Assembly (NCBI RefSeq): GCF_014650655.1
Contig: NZ_BMVJ01000001.1
Span: 572,150-614,669, forward strand
Length of the DNA: 42,520 bases
Reading direction: 5' to 3'
Source: Streptomyces anandii JCM 4720
GTDB lineage: Bacteria; Actinomycetota; Actinomycetes; Streptomycetales; Streptomycetaceae
Position numbers and translations under genes: made by a program. This document shows positions 9,813 to 17,263 of this stretch, one piece after another (positions within the stretch are counted from its first letter, which is position 1; every line of letters starts with the position of its first letter). The notes under the pieces are model-generated. The model saw only the letters and a program-made list of their open reading frames with translations, was not told the origin of the DNA and made no database searches.

Positions 9813-10855
9813 GCCGACTCCAGCCGGCGCATCACCTCCTCCGCCTCGTCCATGATCCGTTCCACCAGCTCCGCGCACGAGGGCAGGTCGTCGATCACCC
9901 CGGCGACCTGTCCGGCGGACATCACCCCGAGGTCGGTGCGGCCGTCCACCATCGCCGACCGCAGCAGCACCGGGGTGTTCGCGGCGAGCAGCACCTGTGC
10001 CCAGGACATCCCCCGGCCGTGCCTCATCGCCCGGCCGTCCCGCACCATCGCCCGCCAGGTCAGCCCGGACACCCCGCGCAGCGCGGCCGCCCGCCGGACC
10101 GCCTCGGCCAGCGCCCGCACCCTGCCGTGCCGCTCCAGCGCCGCCACCTGCTCCGTGCGCAGCACACGGTGCGGCAGACCGTCCACCGCCCGGGTGACCG
10201 TGACGTCCCCGACCTCCGCCGCGAGATACCGGGCCTTGACCGCGTCCGGCACGGTCGAGTCGGACGTCAGCAGGAACCGCGTGCCCATGGCCACGCCCGC
10301 CGCCCCGTACGCCAGGGCCGCCACCAGTCCGCGTCCGTCGAAGAAGCCGCCCGCCGCCACCACCGGTATCCCCACCGCGTCGGCGACCTGCGGCAGCAGC
10401 ACCGTCGACGCCACCCCGCCGGTGTGCCCGCCGCCCTCCCAGCCCTGCACGATCACCGCGTCCGCCCCCCACGCGGCCACCTTCTCGGCGTGATGCCGCG
10501 CCCCGACGGACGGGACGACGACCACTCCCGCCTCCTTCAGCCGGGCGATCAGCTCCCGGGACGGGGCCAGCGCGAAGGACGCCACCCGCACGTCCTCCTC
10601 GATGAGGATGCGCACCCGCTCGTCGGCGTCCTGAGCGTCGGCCCGCAGGTTCACCCCGAAAGGCGCCGTCGTACGGGACTTGACCTTCCGTATCGCCGAG
10701 CGCAGCGCGTCCGGTGTCATCGTCGCCGAGGCCAGGATGCCCAGCGCTCCCGCGTTGGCCGCCGCCGAGACCAGACGCGGTCCCGCCACCCATCCCATCC
10801 CGCTCTGCACGATCGGGTGCCGGACCCCGACCAGCCGGGTCAGCGCGGTCTCCAT
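9797..10855 (-). CDS. ipdC: FMN-dependent reductase of the nitronate monooxygenase family, IpdC-like
   Basis: A 352-residue TIM-barrel flavoprotein of the nitronate monooxygenase/2-nitropropane dioxygenase family. Visible are PIVQSGMGWVAGP at the N-terminus, VIVQGWEGGGHTGG around the FMN/active-site region and PVVAAGGFFDGRG, GVAMGTRFL for phosphate binding. In the KstR2 regulon IpdC (Rv3553) is an acyl-CoA reductase needed to turn 5-OH-HIC-CoA, with IpdF, into the substrate of EchA20. It is the last gene of echA20-ipdA-ipdB-ipdC; its ATG overlaps the ipdB stop in TGATG. Without the context it could be annotated as a generic nitronate monooxygenase. Confidence 0.82.
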   Translation of the reverse strand: METALTRLVGVRHPIVQSGMGWVAGPRLVSAAANAGALGILASATMTPDALRSAIRKVKSRTTAPFGVNLRADAQDADERVRILIEEDVRVASFALAPSRELIARLKEAGVVVVPSVGARHHAEKVAAWGADAVIVQGWEGGGHTGGVASTVLLPQVADAVGIPVVAAGGFFDGRGLVAALAYGAAGVAMGTRFLLTSDSTVPDAVKARYLAAEVGDVTVTRAVDGLPHRVLRTEQVAALERHGRVRALAEAVRRAAALRGVSGLTWRAMVRDGRAMRHGRGMSWAQVLLAANTPVLLRSAMVDGRTDLGVMSAGQVAGVIDDLPSCAELVERIMDEAEEVMRRLESAGATR

Positions 10856-11637
10856 CAGCGCCCCGTCCCCTCGGGCACCTCACGGCCCCGCATGCCGCCG
10901 GGGTCGATCACCTCCCGGATCAGCCGCAGTTCCTCCCGCGTCGGCTCCCGGGTGCACGGCACCTCATCCGGGACGGCCAGGGGGAAACCCGTGGCTTCCC
11001 GGACCTCCTGGACCGTCACCCCCGGATGCACCGAGACCAGCCGCATCGCACGGTCCGGGGTGCCGAAGTCGAACACCCCCAGATCGGACACGACCCGCCG
11101 CAGGTCGTGGAAGCGGGCCGTGGCCGGATGGCGGGCCGCGTTGTCGTACCCCACACCGCACACCATGTCGACCTTCTCCACGAAGACCCGCCGGGAGTGC
11201 CGGGGCACCCAGTAACTCGTCGGGTTGTTCAGTGTGTTGACCGGGGCTCCGCGCACGCCCAGCAGCTGCCGGCGGGGCGGGGAACCCCCGCCTATGCGGG
11301 AGATGTTCTGGTTGCCGAACCGGTCGAGCTGGCTCGCGCCCATCATCACGTGCCGCCGGCCGCCGGTGACCAGGGCGAGATGCTGCCGGTAGGGCAGCCA
11401 GCCCTCCACCGTGCCGTCCGGGCCGATCAGCAGCGCCTCGCCGTCGGTCAGCAGCAGGTCCGGTGCGAAGGTGAGCCGGGCCAGCCGCGCGCCCACCGAG
11501 GGGACCGTGCCCATCGGGCCGGCCAGGATCTCGCCCGCGCCGCGCCAGGCCTCGGCGCAGGCGATCACGCAGTACTCGGCGCGCGTGGGCGGGGCGACGG
11601 AGGCATCGGCGGTGGCGCGGGCGGGGGAGCGGCTCAT
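10855..11637 (-). CDS. ipdB: COCHEA-CoA hydrolase beta subunit, IpdB-like (CoA-transferase family)
   Basis: A 260-residue protein of the class I CoA-transferase beta fold. Recognisable segments are MGTVPSVGARLARLTFAPDLLLTDGEA, MGASQLDRFGNQNIS and PRHSRRVFVEKVDMVCGVGYD. With IpdA it forms the ring-opening hydrolase that cleaves the six-membered ring of COCHEA-CoA rather than transferring CoA (Crowe et al., recalled). The M. tuberculosis protein has about 250 residues. The start overlaps the ipdA stop in ATGA and the stop overlaps the ipdC start, so subunits should be made in a fixed ratio. Confidence 0.85.
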   Translation of the reverse strand: MSRSPARATADASVAPPTRAEYCVIACAEAWRGAGEILAGPMGTVPSVGARLARLTFAPDLLLTDGEALLIGPDGTVEGWLPYRQHLALVTGGRRHVMMGASQLDRFGNQNISRIGGGSPPRRQLLGVRGAPVNTLNNPTSYWVPRHSRRVFVEKVDMVCGVGYDNAARHPATARFHDLRRVVSDLGVFDFGTPDRAMRLVSVHPGVTVQEVREATGFPLAVPDEVPCTREPTREELRLIREVIDPGGMRGREVPEGTGR

Positions 11638-12491
11638 CGGTCCGCCTCCTGCCAGGACCGCACGGCCGACCGGTAGGCCCGCTCGTCGCCGCCCAGGAAA
11701 CGCTCGGCGAACCGGGGCCAGGGCGTGGTCGCGTAGTGCTTCTGGAAGGCCTCGTCGCGCGCGTAGTCCGGGGCGCAGGAGGTGAAGTGGGCGCCGTTCG
11801 GCGCCTCGATCACGCCGGTCACCGTGTGCCGCTTGACCAGCAGGGTCTGCACCGCGGCGGCCTTCGTCAGCTCGGCGGTGTCCACGATGCGTTCGCAGGA
11901 GACGTACGCCTCGTCGGCCGCCTCGCAGAACAGGTCGTCGAAGTACGGGTCGGGGCCCAGATACTGGCCGTTGCCCCGCCGGTCCGCGCGGTTGAGGTGC
12001 ACCAGCGCCGCGTCCAGCCGCAGGGCCGGCATGGCCACGAACACCTCCCCGTCGTCGTACGGCGAGGTCACCGTGCGCAGCCCGGAGCCGGGCCGCACGA
12101 CGTCCGAGCCGATGCCCGCCCGCACGGGCAGGAAGGGCAGCCGGTTCGCCGCCGCGCGCAGCCCCCACAGGAACATCGCCTCGTCGACCTCCGTCAGCTC
12201 CAGCGACCCGCTCTCCCGGGCCGCCCGGTAGTTGGGCTCGAGCGGGACCGAGTCCAGCGTCACGAAGGCGGTCACCAGTCTGCGCACCCGCCCGGCCGCC
12301 GCCAGCATGCCGACGTCCGGACCCCCGCACGACACCAGTGTCAGATCGGTGACGCCGGACCGCAGCAGCGCTCTGACCAGCGCCATCGGCTTGCGGCGCG
12401 AGCCCCAGCCGCCGATGCCCAGCGTCATACCGCTGCGCAGCCGGGAGACCGCCTCGTCCGCCGTCATCGTCTTGTCGCCCACCCGTCTCAC
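11634..12491 (-). CDS. ipdA: COCHEA-CoA hydrolase alpha subunit, IpdA-like (CoA-transferase family)
   Basis: A 285-residue alpha subunit with the family signature LRSGMTLGIGGWGSRRKPM near the N-terminus (residues 18-36), the conserved VSCGGPDVG, and LTEVDEAMFLWGLRAAANRLPF. Glu104 (or Glu101) lies where IpdA has its essential glutamate, position 105 as I recall, which would fit the hydrolase. It pairs with IpdB. The GTG start overlaps the echA20 stop (GTGA); a second possible start is the Met at residue 9. Length and motifs set it apart from succinyl- or acetoacetyl-CoA transferases. Confidence 0.87.
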   Translation of the reverse strand: MRRVGDKTMTADEAVSRLRSGMTLGIGGWGSRRKPMALVRALLRSGVTDLTLVSCGGPDVGMLAAAGRVRRLVTAFVTLDSVPLEPNYRAARESGSLELTEVDEAMFLWGLRAAANRLPFLPVRAGIGSDVVRPGSGLRTVTSPYDDGEVFVAMPALRLDAALVHLNRADRRGNGQYLGPDPYFDDLFCEAADEAYVSCERIVDTAELTKAAAVQTLLVKRHTVTGVIEAPNGAHFTSCAPDYARDEAFQKHYATTPWPRFAERFLGGDERAYRSAVRSWQEADR

Positions 12492-13231
12492 CGCCCCTTC
12501 CCGCCGAAGGTGTCCCTGACCCGGCCGGCCGCCCCGCTCAGCGCCGCCTCGAAGGTGAAGCCCTGCTCGAAGCGGTAGCCGCGGCGCACGTCCACCGGGT
12601 CGATGCCGTTGAGAGCCGCCTTGGCCAGCCGCACCAGCTCCCCGTCCTTGGCCGCGATCTCACCGGCCAGCTCCAGCGCCGCGCCCCGCAGCTCCTCCCT
12701 CGCCACCACCCGCCACACCGAGCCGTGCGCGTGCAGCTGGGCCGCCGTCACCGTGCGGGCCGTGTAGTACAGGGCGCGCAGCAGATGCGGGGGGACCAGC
12801 CGGGCCAGATGCGTGGCCGCGCCCAGCGCGCCCCGGTCCAGCTCGGGCAGGCCGAAGGTGGCCTCCTCGCTCGCCACGATCGCGTCCGCGTTGCCCACCA
12901 GGCCTATGCCGCCGCCCAGGCAGTGGCCGTGCACCGCCGCCACCACGGGCACCTCGCACTCGTACACCGCGCCGAAGGCCTCCGCGCAGCCACGGTTGGC
13001 GCCGAGCAGGGCGGTGTGGCCGCCCTCCTGTATCTCCTTGATGTCCACGCCCGCGTTGAACCCGCGGCCCTCGGCGGCCAGCACGACGCAGCGCGTCCGC
13101 CGGTCGCGGCCGGCCGCGCGCACCGCGTCGGCCAGCGCGAACCACCCGCTCACCGGCAGGGCGTTGACCGGCGGGAAGTCGACCGTGACGACGGAAATCC
13201 CGCTTTCCGCGGCCGTGAGGGAGACACCCAT
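12488..13231 (-). CDS. echA20: Crotonase-family ring hydrolase, EchA20-like
   Basis: A 247-residue crotonase-family protein whose whole length agrees with EchA20 (Rv3550) as I remember it: TVDFPPVNA, GRGFNAGVDIKE for the CoA oxyanion hole, HGHCLGGGIGLVGNADAIVA and FGLPELDRGALGAATHL. EchA20 hydrolyses the five-membered D ring of the CoA-bound intermediate to give COCHEA-CoA, the substrate of IpdAB. I set the start at the ATG at 13231 because it gives the family length and N-terminus; a GTG at 13252 would add seven residues. It leads the echA20-ipdA-ipdB-ipdC operon, with operator 2 just upstream. Confidence 0.88.
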   Translation of the reverse strand: MGVSLTAAESGISVVTVDFPPVNALPVSGWFALADAVRAAGRDRRTRCVVLAAEGRGFNAGVDIKEIQEGGHTALLGANRGCAEAFGAVYECEVPVVAAVHGHCLGGGIGLVGNADAIVASEEATFGLPELDRGALGAATHLARLVPPHLLRALYYTARTVTAAQLHAHGSVWRVVAREELRGAALELAGEIAAKDGELVRLAKAALNGIDPVDVRRGYRFEQGFTFEAALSGAAGRVRDTFGGKGR

Positions 13232-13264
13232 GGGCGCATCAGCTACCTTCACTCAGGTGGTATT

Positions 13265-13282
13265 CCACCAAACATTTGTTAG
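13265..13282. promoter_or_regulatory. KstR2-type operator 2 (echA20 / SDR divergent region)
   Basis: CCACCAAACATTTGTTAG matches the reverse complement of operator 1 at 16 of 18 positions, with the symmetric core CAAACATTTG. Read on the minus strand it fits the recalled KstR2 box at all but two defined positions. It lies between the starts of echA20 (13231) and the plus-strand SDR (13333). A GGTGG-TATT-CCACC inverted repeat (13256-13269) overlaps its left end. Confidence 0.8.
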
Positions 13283-13332
13283 GTGCGAAGTCCTTCGAAG
13301 CTAGCAGCCGCACGAACCGAGCGGGAGGCCCT

Positions 13333-14103
13333 GTGGAAAACTCGCCCCACCCGCCGCTCAGCGGAAAAACCGTGGTCGTCACGGGTGGCACCCGAGGCGT
13401 CGGCGCCGGGATCGTCCGCGCCTTCGCCGCGGCCGGCGCCCATGTCGTGGCCTGTGCCCGCAGGCCCCCCGAAACCCCGCTGCCCGGCGTCGACTTCACT
13501 CTCTGCGACCTGCGCGACCCACCCGCCGTACGCGCCCTCTTCGACGCGCTGCCCCGGCTCGACGTCCTCGTCAACAACGCGGGCGGAGCGCCGTACCGCC
13601 TGCTGGCCGACGCGGACGCCGAGCGGCACGCGAAGGTGATCGAGCTGAACCTCCTCACCCCGCTGACCGCATCCCTCGCCGCCCGCGCCCACCTCGCCCG
13701 CACCCGCGGCTGTGTCGTCATGATCGGCAGCGTCAGCGGCACCCGGCCCTCGCCCGGCACGGCGGCCTACGGCGCCGCCAAGGCCGGGCTGGAGAACCTC
13801 GCCCGTTCCATGGCCGTCGAGTGGGCCCCCGACATCCGCGTCAACACCCTCGTCGTCGGCCCGGTCCGCACCGAGCTCTCCCACCTCCACTACGGCGACG
13901 AGCAAGGCATCGCGGCCGTCGGCCGCACCATTCCCCTCGGCCGTATGGCCGCACCGGCCGACGTCGGCGCCGCCGCCGTCTTCCTCGCCTCCGACGCGGC
14001 CGCCTACATCAGCGGAGCGAGCCTGCTCGTGCACGGCGGCGGGGAGCGGCCGGCGTTCCTGGCCGCGGCGACGGTCAACAAGGAGAAGGGAGAGGGCCGA
14101 TGA
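13333..14103 (+). CDS. Short-chain dehydrogenase (Rv3549c type), steroid cluster
   Basis: A 256-residue SDR with VTGGTRGVGAGIV (16-28), NNAG (81-84), Ser133, Tyr146 and Lys150. It is divergent from echA20 and shares operator 2. In mycobacterial KstR2 regulons two SDR genes (Rv3548c, Rv3549c) sit beside echA20 (Rv3550); this gene and the next one match that pair by position. The substrate is not known to me, probably a hydroxyacyl-CoA of the C/D-ring pathway. The GTG at 13333 is chosen because GGGAGG ends 4 nt upstream. The stop overlaps the next ATG by four bases (ATGA). Confidence 0.78.
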   Translation: MENSPHPPLSGKTVVVTGGTRGVGAGIVRAFAAAGAHVVACARRPPETPLPGVDFTLCDLRDPPAVRALFDALPRLDVLVNNAGGAPYRLLADADAERHAKVIELNLLTPLTASLAARAHLARTRGCVVMIGSVSGTRPSPGTAAYGAAKAGLENLARSMAVEWAPDIRVNTLVVGPVRTELSHLHYGDEQGIAAVGRTIPLGRMAAPADVGAAAVFLASDAAAYISGASLLVHGGGERPAFLAAATVNKEKGEGR

Positions 14104-15092
14104 GCGGAATCTGCGACGGCCGGGTCGTCGTCGTCACCGGCGCCGGACGCGGGCTGGGCCGCGCCCACGCACTCGCCTTCGCCGCCGAGGGCGCACGCGT
14201 CGTCGTCAACGACCTCGGCGTACGCCTCGACGGGCGCCACCCCGACGCCCGGGCGGACCGGGACCGTACGTCCGCCGGGGCGGACCGGGACCGCACGTCT
14301 GCCGAGGAGGGGCTGATGCGGCAGGGCGGCCCCGCCGCGCAGGTCGCCGCCGAGATCCGGGCCGCCGGGGGTGAGGCGGTGGCGCACGCCGGTGACATCG
14401 CCACCACCGCGGGCGCCGCCTCCCTCGTCAGCACCGCCCTGGAGACCTACGGACGGCTCGACACCCTCGTCAACAACGCCGGGTTCCTGCGCGACCGCAT
14501 GCTCGTCAACCTCGACGAGGACGACTGGGACGCCGTGCTGCGCGTCCATCTCAAGGGCCACTTCCTGCCGCTGCGGCACGCGGCCGCGCACTGGCGGGCC
14601 GAGTCCAGGGCGGGGCGGACACCGGCCGCCCGCGTCGTCAACACCAGCAGCGGCGCCGGCCTGCTCGGGTCGCTCGGGCAGGCCAACTACAGCGCGGCCA
14701 AGGCCGGAATCGTCGGCCTCACCCTGGTCGCCGCCGCGGAACTCGCCCGCTACGGCGTCCAGGTCAACGCGATCGCCCCGGCCGCCCGCACCCGGATGAC
14801 CGAGCACACCTTCGCCGAGACCATGGCCGCGCCGGCCACCGCCGCCGGCTTCGACGCGATGTCGCCGGCCAACGTCTCCCCGCTGGTCGTCTGGCTCGGC
14901 TCCGCGGCCGCCGCCGGTGTCACCGGCCGTGTCTTCGAGGCGGAGGCCGGCCGGATCACCGTCATGGAGGGCTGGCACCCCGGGCCGACCGCCGACAAGG
15001 GCGCCCGCTGGTCACCGGCCGAGGCGGGGGAGACGGTGCGCAGGCTTCTCACCGAGGCACGGGCGCCGGGGCGGGTGTACGGCACGGGGTGA
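14100..15092 (+). CDS. Short-chain dehydrogenase (Rv3548c type), steroid cluster
   Basis: A 330-residue SDR, longer than the usual 250-300. It has VTGAGRGLGRAHALAF (12-27), an NDLG acidic cofactor loop typical of NAD-using 17-beta-HSD4-like SDRs, NNAGFLRDR (125-133), Ser183/184, Tyr197 and Lys201. It has an extended C-terminus (MEGWHPGPTADKGARWSP). An in-frame 27-bp duplication gives two ADRDRTSA repeats at residues 52-69, in the variable loop before the cofactor helix. The ATGA overlap couples it to the SDR gene upstream. It closes the steroid block; the metallopeptidase gene after it is convergent. Confidence 0.78.
   Translation: MSGICDGRVVVVTGAGRGLGRAHALAFAAEGARVVVNDLGVRLDGRHPDARADRDRTSAGADRDRTSAEEGLMRQGGPAAQVAAEIRAAGGEAVAHAGDIATTAGAASLVSTALETYGRLDTLVNNAGFLRDRMLVNLDEDDWDAVLRVHLKGHFLPLRHAAAHWRAESRAGRTPAARVVNTSSGAGLLGSLGQANYSAAKAGIVGLTLVAAAELARYGVQVNAIAPAARTRMTEHTFAETMAAPATAAGFDAMSPANVSPLVVWLGSAAAAGVTGRVFEAEAGRITVMEGWHPGPTADKGARWSPAEAGETVRRLLTEARAPGRVYGTG
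14253..14306 (+). repeat. In-frame 27-bp tandem duplication inside an SDR gene
   Basis: Two 27-bp units (14253-14279 and 14280-14306) begin with GCGGACCGGGACCG and differ at a few positions. Each encodes A-D-R-D-R-T-S-A plus one residue. The copies have diverged slightly, so the duplication is not brand new. Confidence 0.8.
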
Positions 15093-15101
15093 GCGCACCG
15101 G

Positions 15102-16001
15102 TCAGGTGTCGCACTCCAGCACCGTCCGGCACAGCGCGCACCGCGCCCGCATCCGGCCCCGCACCGGCACCCTGATCCGCTGATGGCAGGTCGGGCACGG
15201 GAAGGAGACCCGCAGCGGCTCGTGCCCGTCCGCCGTGAAGGAGTACGGCACTCCGGACGGGACGAGCTGGGCGCGGCCGTGCTCCTGGGCGTGCCGACGG
15301 TCGCGTGCGTAGCGGCGGCGGCCCGCCCAGCCCGCCGCAGTCAGGGGCGGCTGCTGCTCGTCGCGGCGGGCCCGCGCCATTCCCTTGACGTACGCCTCGT
15401 ACGCCTGCGGGCTGGTGAACCACGTCGAGGGGTCCTCGCCGAAGAACAGCGCCCGCTTGGCGAGGACGTAGCCGAACTCCTCCGGAGTGAGGTAGCCGAG
15501 TTTCTGCGACGCCGAGCCGTGCTCGCGGAAGGCGTCCAGCAGCAGCCAGCCCGCGCCCAGGTAGGCGGCGGCGGTGTCGGTGAGGATCTCGTTGTCGCGG
15601 AGGCCGGGGAAGGACAGGTCCAGGCGGTGCAGGTAGACGTGCATCACCTCGTGCGCCAGGGCCGCGCCGATGTCCTCGCGGTGGGTGCGGAACCGGTCGT
15701 TCAGCTCGACGAAGTACTCGGGGCCGACGGCCAGCTCGACGTTCGCCGCGTGCTTCATCTCGCGGAAGCTGACGATCAGGCGGGCGTCCGGGAGCCGGTA
15801 GTGGCGCACCAGCTCACGGGCCACGCGCTGGGCGCCCAGGTGCAGGTCGTCCGTGTCGCAGAAGGCCACGTCGGCCGGGGCCACGCTGGTCGAGAACGTG
15901 CGGACGGTGTCGTAGGACAGCCGCTTGTAGAGCGCCGTGATCGCGGCGCGCACCGTGTCAAGGTGCGGGTAGCCGTGCTCGACCGGTCCGTCGTCCGCCA
16001 C
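15102..16001 (-). CDS. HExxH zinc metallopeptidase with C-terminal zinc ribbon, function unknown
   Basis: A 299-residue protein with a gluzincin-like active site: HEVMH at residues 117-121, His125 and acidic residues in NEILTD (138-142) that could give the third ligand. The C-terminus carries a zinc ribbon, CPTCH and CALC, about 20 residues apart. No signal peptide or membrane segment is visible, so it is probably cytoplasmic. The GTG start at 16001 is preceded by GGGGG at 8 nt. It is convergent with the steroid SDR and divergent from the chorismate mutase. I do not recognise a characterised homologue; a role in DNA- or stress-linked proteolysis would be a guess. Confidence 0.75.
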   Translation of the reverse strand: MADDGPVEHGYPHLDTVRAAITALYKRLSYDTVRTFSTSVAPADVAFCDTDDLHLGAQRVARELVRHYRLPDARLIVSFREMKHAANVELAVGPEYFVELNDRFRTHREDIGAALAHEVMHVYLHRLDLSFPGLRDNEILTDTAAAYLGAGWLLLDAFREHGSASQKLGYLTPEEFGYVLAKRALFFGEDPSTWFTSPQAYEAYVKGMARARRDEQQPPLTAAGWAGRRRYARDRRHAQEHGRAQLVPSGVPYSFTADGHEPLRVSFPCPTCHQRIRVPVRGRMRARCALCRTVLECDT

Positions 16002-16100
16002 GTCCGTACCCCCAAAGACGCCGCCCAGGGCTCCTTCCCACTTTATGCGCAGTCCGGCCGGTTCCGGTCCGGTGGCCGGTACGCCCATGATCGGACCGGC

Positions 16101-16120
16101 GTCCACCCCGTAGGGTGGAC
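16101..16120 (+). promoter_or_regulatory. Inverted repeat overlapping the chorismate mutase -10 element
   Basis: GTCCACCCCGTAGGGTGGAC has perfect 8-bp arms around a 4-bp centre and contains the -10 hexamer TAGGGT (16111-16116), 8 nt before the ATG at 16125. The gene lacks a Shine-Dalgarno site, so the transcript is probably leaderless and the palindrome may be an operator rather than an RNA element. Confidence 0.55.
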
Positions 16121-16124
16121 GCCC

Positions 16125-16460
16125 ATGACCACCAGCAGCACCGGTACCGGTGACGTCGACCCCGCGGTCCTCGCGGAGCTCACGCGGCTGCGCGACAGCA
16201 TCGACAACATCGACGCGGCCGTCGTCCACATGCTCGCGGAGCGGTTCAAGGCGACCCAGCAGGTCGGGCACCTCAAGGCCGCCCACCAGCTGCCGCCGGC
16301 CGACCCGGCTCGCGAGGCCCGCCAGATCGCCCGCCTGCGCGCCCTCGCCGAGGACGCCAAACTCGACCCGGCCTTCGCCGAGAAGTTCCTCAACTTCATC
16401 GTCGCCGAGGTGATCCACCACCACGAACGCATCGCCGAAACGACCCCTGGCGCCGGCTGA
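16125..16460 (+). CDS. Monofunctional chorismate mutase, AroQ class
   Basis: A 111-residue all-helical chorismate mutase converting chorismate to prephenate for phenylalanine and tyrosine synthesis. Residues line up with the E. coli P-protein mutase domain with an offset of 12: Arg23 (R11), Arg40 (R28), Lys51 (K39), Asp60 (D48), Arg63 (R51), Glu64 (E52). The residue matching Gln88 appears to be His100. There is no signal peptide, so it is cytoplasmic, and no dehydratase domain is fused. The -10 hexamer TAGGGT lies 8 nt upstream of the ATG, suggesting a leaderless message. Confidence 0.9.
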   Translation: MTTSSTGTGDVDPAVLAELTRLRDSIDNIDAAVVHMLAERFKATQQVGHLKAAHQLPPADPAREARQIARLRALAEDAKLDPAFAEKFLNFIVAEVIHHHERIAETTPGAG

Positions 16461-16490
16461 CCCGCACCACCCGCGCAAGGCTTCGTGCTG

Positions 16491-17165
16491 CCCGCGCGGG
16501 TGGCGTGTCACGCGACACCAGCGCCACGCCACGCACCCGCGCCGGGCCCCGCAAGGCCGCGCGGGGAAACCGGGGATCGCGCCCGCGCGGGGAGCATGCC
16601 GTCCCCGCGCGGGGTCGCGAAATCGTCGCCGCGCGGGGACGGCGACCCCCGCGCCGCGCTCGCGCAGCAAGCACGACGTCCCGCTCACGGCACAGCGACC
16701 CGCGCGGGGCGTGGCGTCAACCACCGTGCCCGCGCGGGCAGCGCGGAATCCCGCACCGCGCCCGACGCGGGCGGGGCGAAGCCCAACGCAGCGGCCGCAG
16801 GGGAGACACAGCAGCGAGCGGGCCCTCGTGTGGGGAGCGCCCCCGCTGCCCCCGCCCCGAGCGGGCAGCACTCCCCGCCGCTTTCCCCCCGCGCGGGATG
16901 GGCGAAGCCCTGCATACCCGCCGTATGCCAAGCACAGCGCCAAGCACCGCCCCCGCGGGGCAAGAGCGTGCCCCCGCCCCGGCACGGGCGGGATGTGCGA
17001 CGCCACGCCTCGCCCACGTGGGCAGTGTCCAGCCCGTACCACGCCCCCGCCCGCCCCGCGGGCAGCGGAGGCCCGTACCACGCCCCCGCACGGCAAGCGC
17101 GCCCCCCGGCCCCGCGCGGCCGGCGCCACGCCCCCGCACGGGGCGCGTCGCGCCCCCGCGTGGGT
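16491..17165. repeat. Palindrome-rich non-coding region (CCCGCGCGGG array)
   Basis: The 803 bp between chorismate mutase and pepN contain no credible gene. The sequence is studded with CCCGCGCGGG-like palindromes: 16491-16500, 16557-16566, 16582-16592, 16603-16614 (perfect CCCCGCGCGGGG), 16629-16638, 16699-16709, 16728-16739 and 16888-16897, with degenerate forms at 16951-16960, 17054-17062 and about 17112-17165. Nearby words also recur, such as CCCGTACCACGCCCCCGC twice (about 17033 and 17072). Frames that stay open here, on either strand, show no protein-like composition. Confidence 0.75.
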
Positions 17166-17250
17166 AGCGCATCGGTGTTCGAGGGGGCGTTCGGGCGCGT
17201 GGGGGTTTCCTGTCGGTGAAACCCCCTCGTGGTGTCTCGGGGGCATCGGG

Positions 17251-17256
17251 CAGCAT
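17251..17256 (+). promoter_or_regulatory. -10-like element for leaderless pepN transcript
   Basis: CAGCAT ends 7 nt before the ATG at 17264, and there is no Shine-Dalgarno sequence. The spacing matches that seen at polA (CAGGAT) and other genes here. Confidence 0.4.
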
Positions 17257-17263
17257 GGCCTGC

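Noticed and set aside
4837-15092. Reading the block as general fatty-acid beta-oxidation
   Set aside because: IpdA/IpdB, IpdC and EchA20 are not part of beta-oxidation, and a KstR2-like repressor with matching operators is present.
16491-17165. CRISPR array
   Set aside because: Repeat cores are short, unevenly spaced and degenerate, with no unique spacers and no cas genes in the window.
16485-17219. Possible Arg/Pro/Ala-rich proteins in the palindrome region
   Set aside because: Several frames are open at once, no ribosome site is present and the amino-acid composition only mirrors the repeats.
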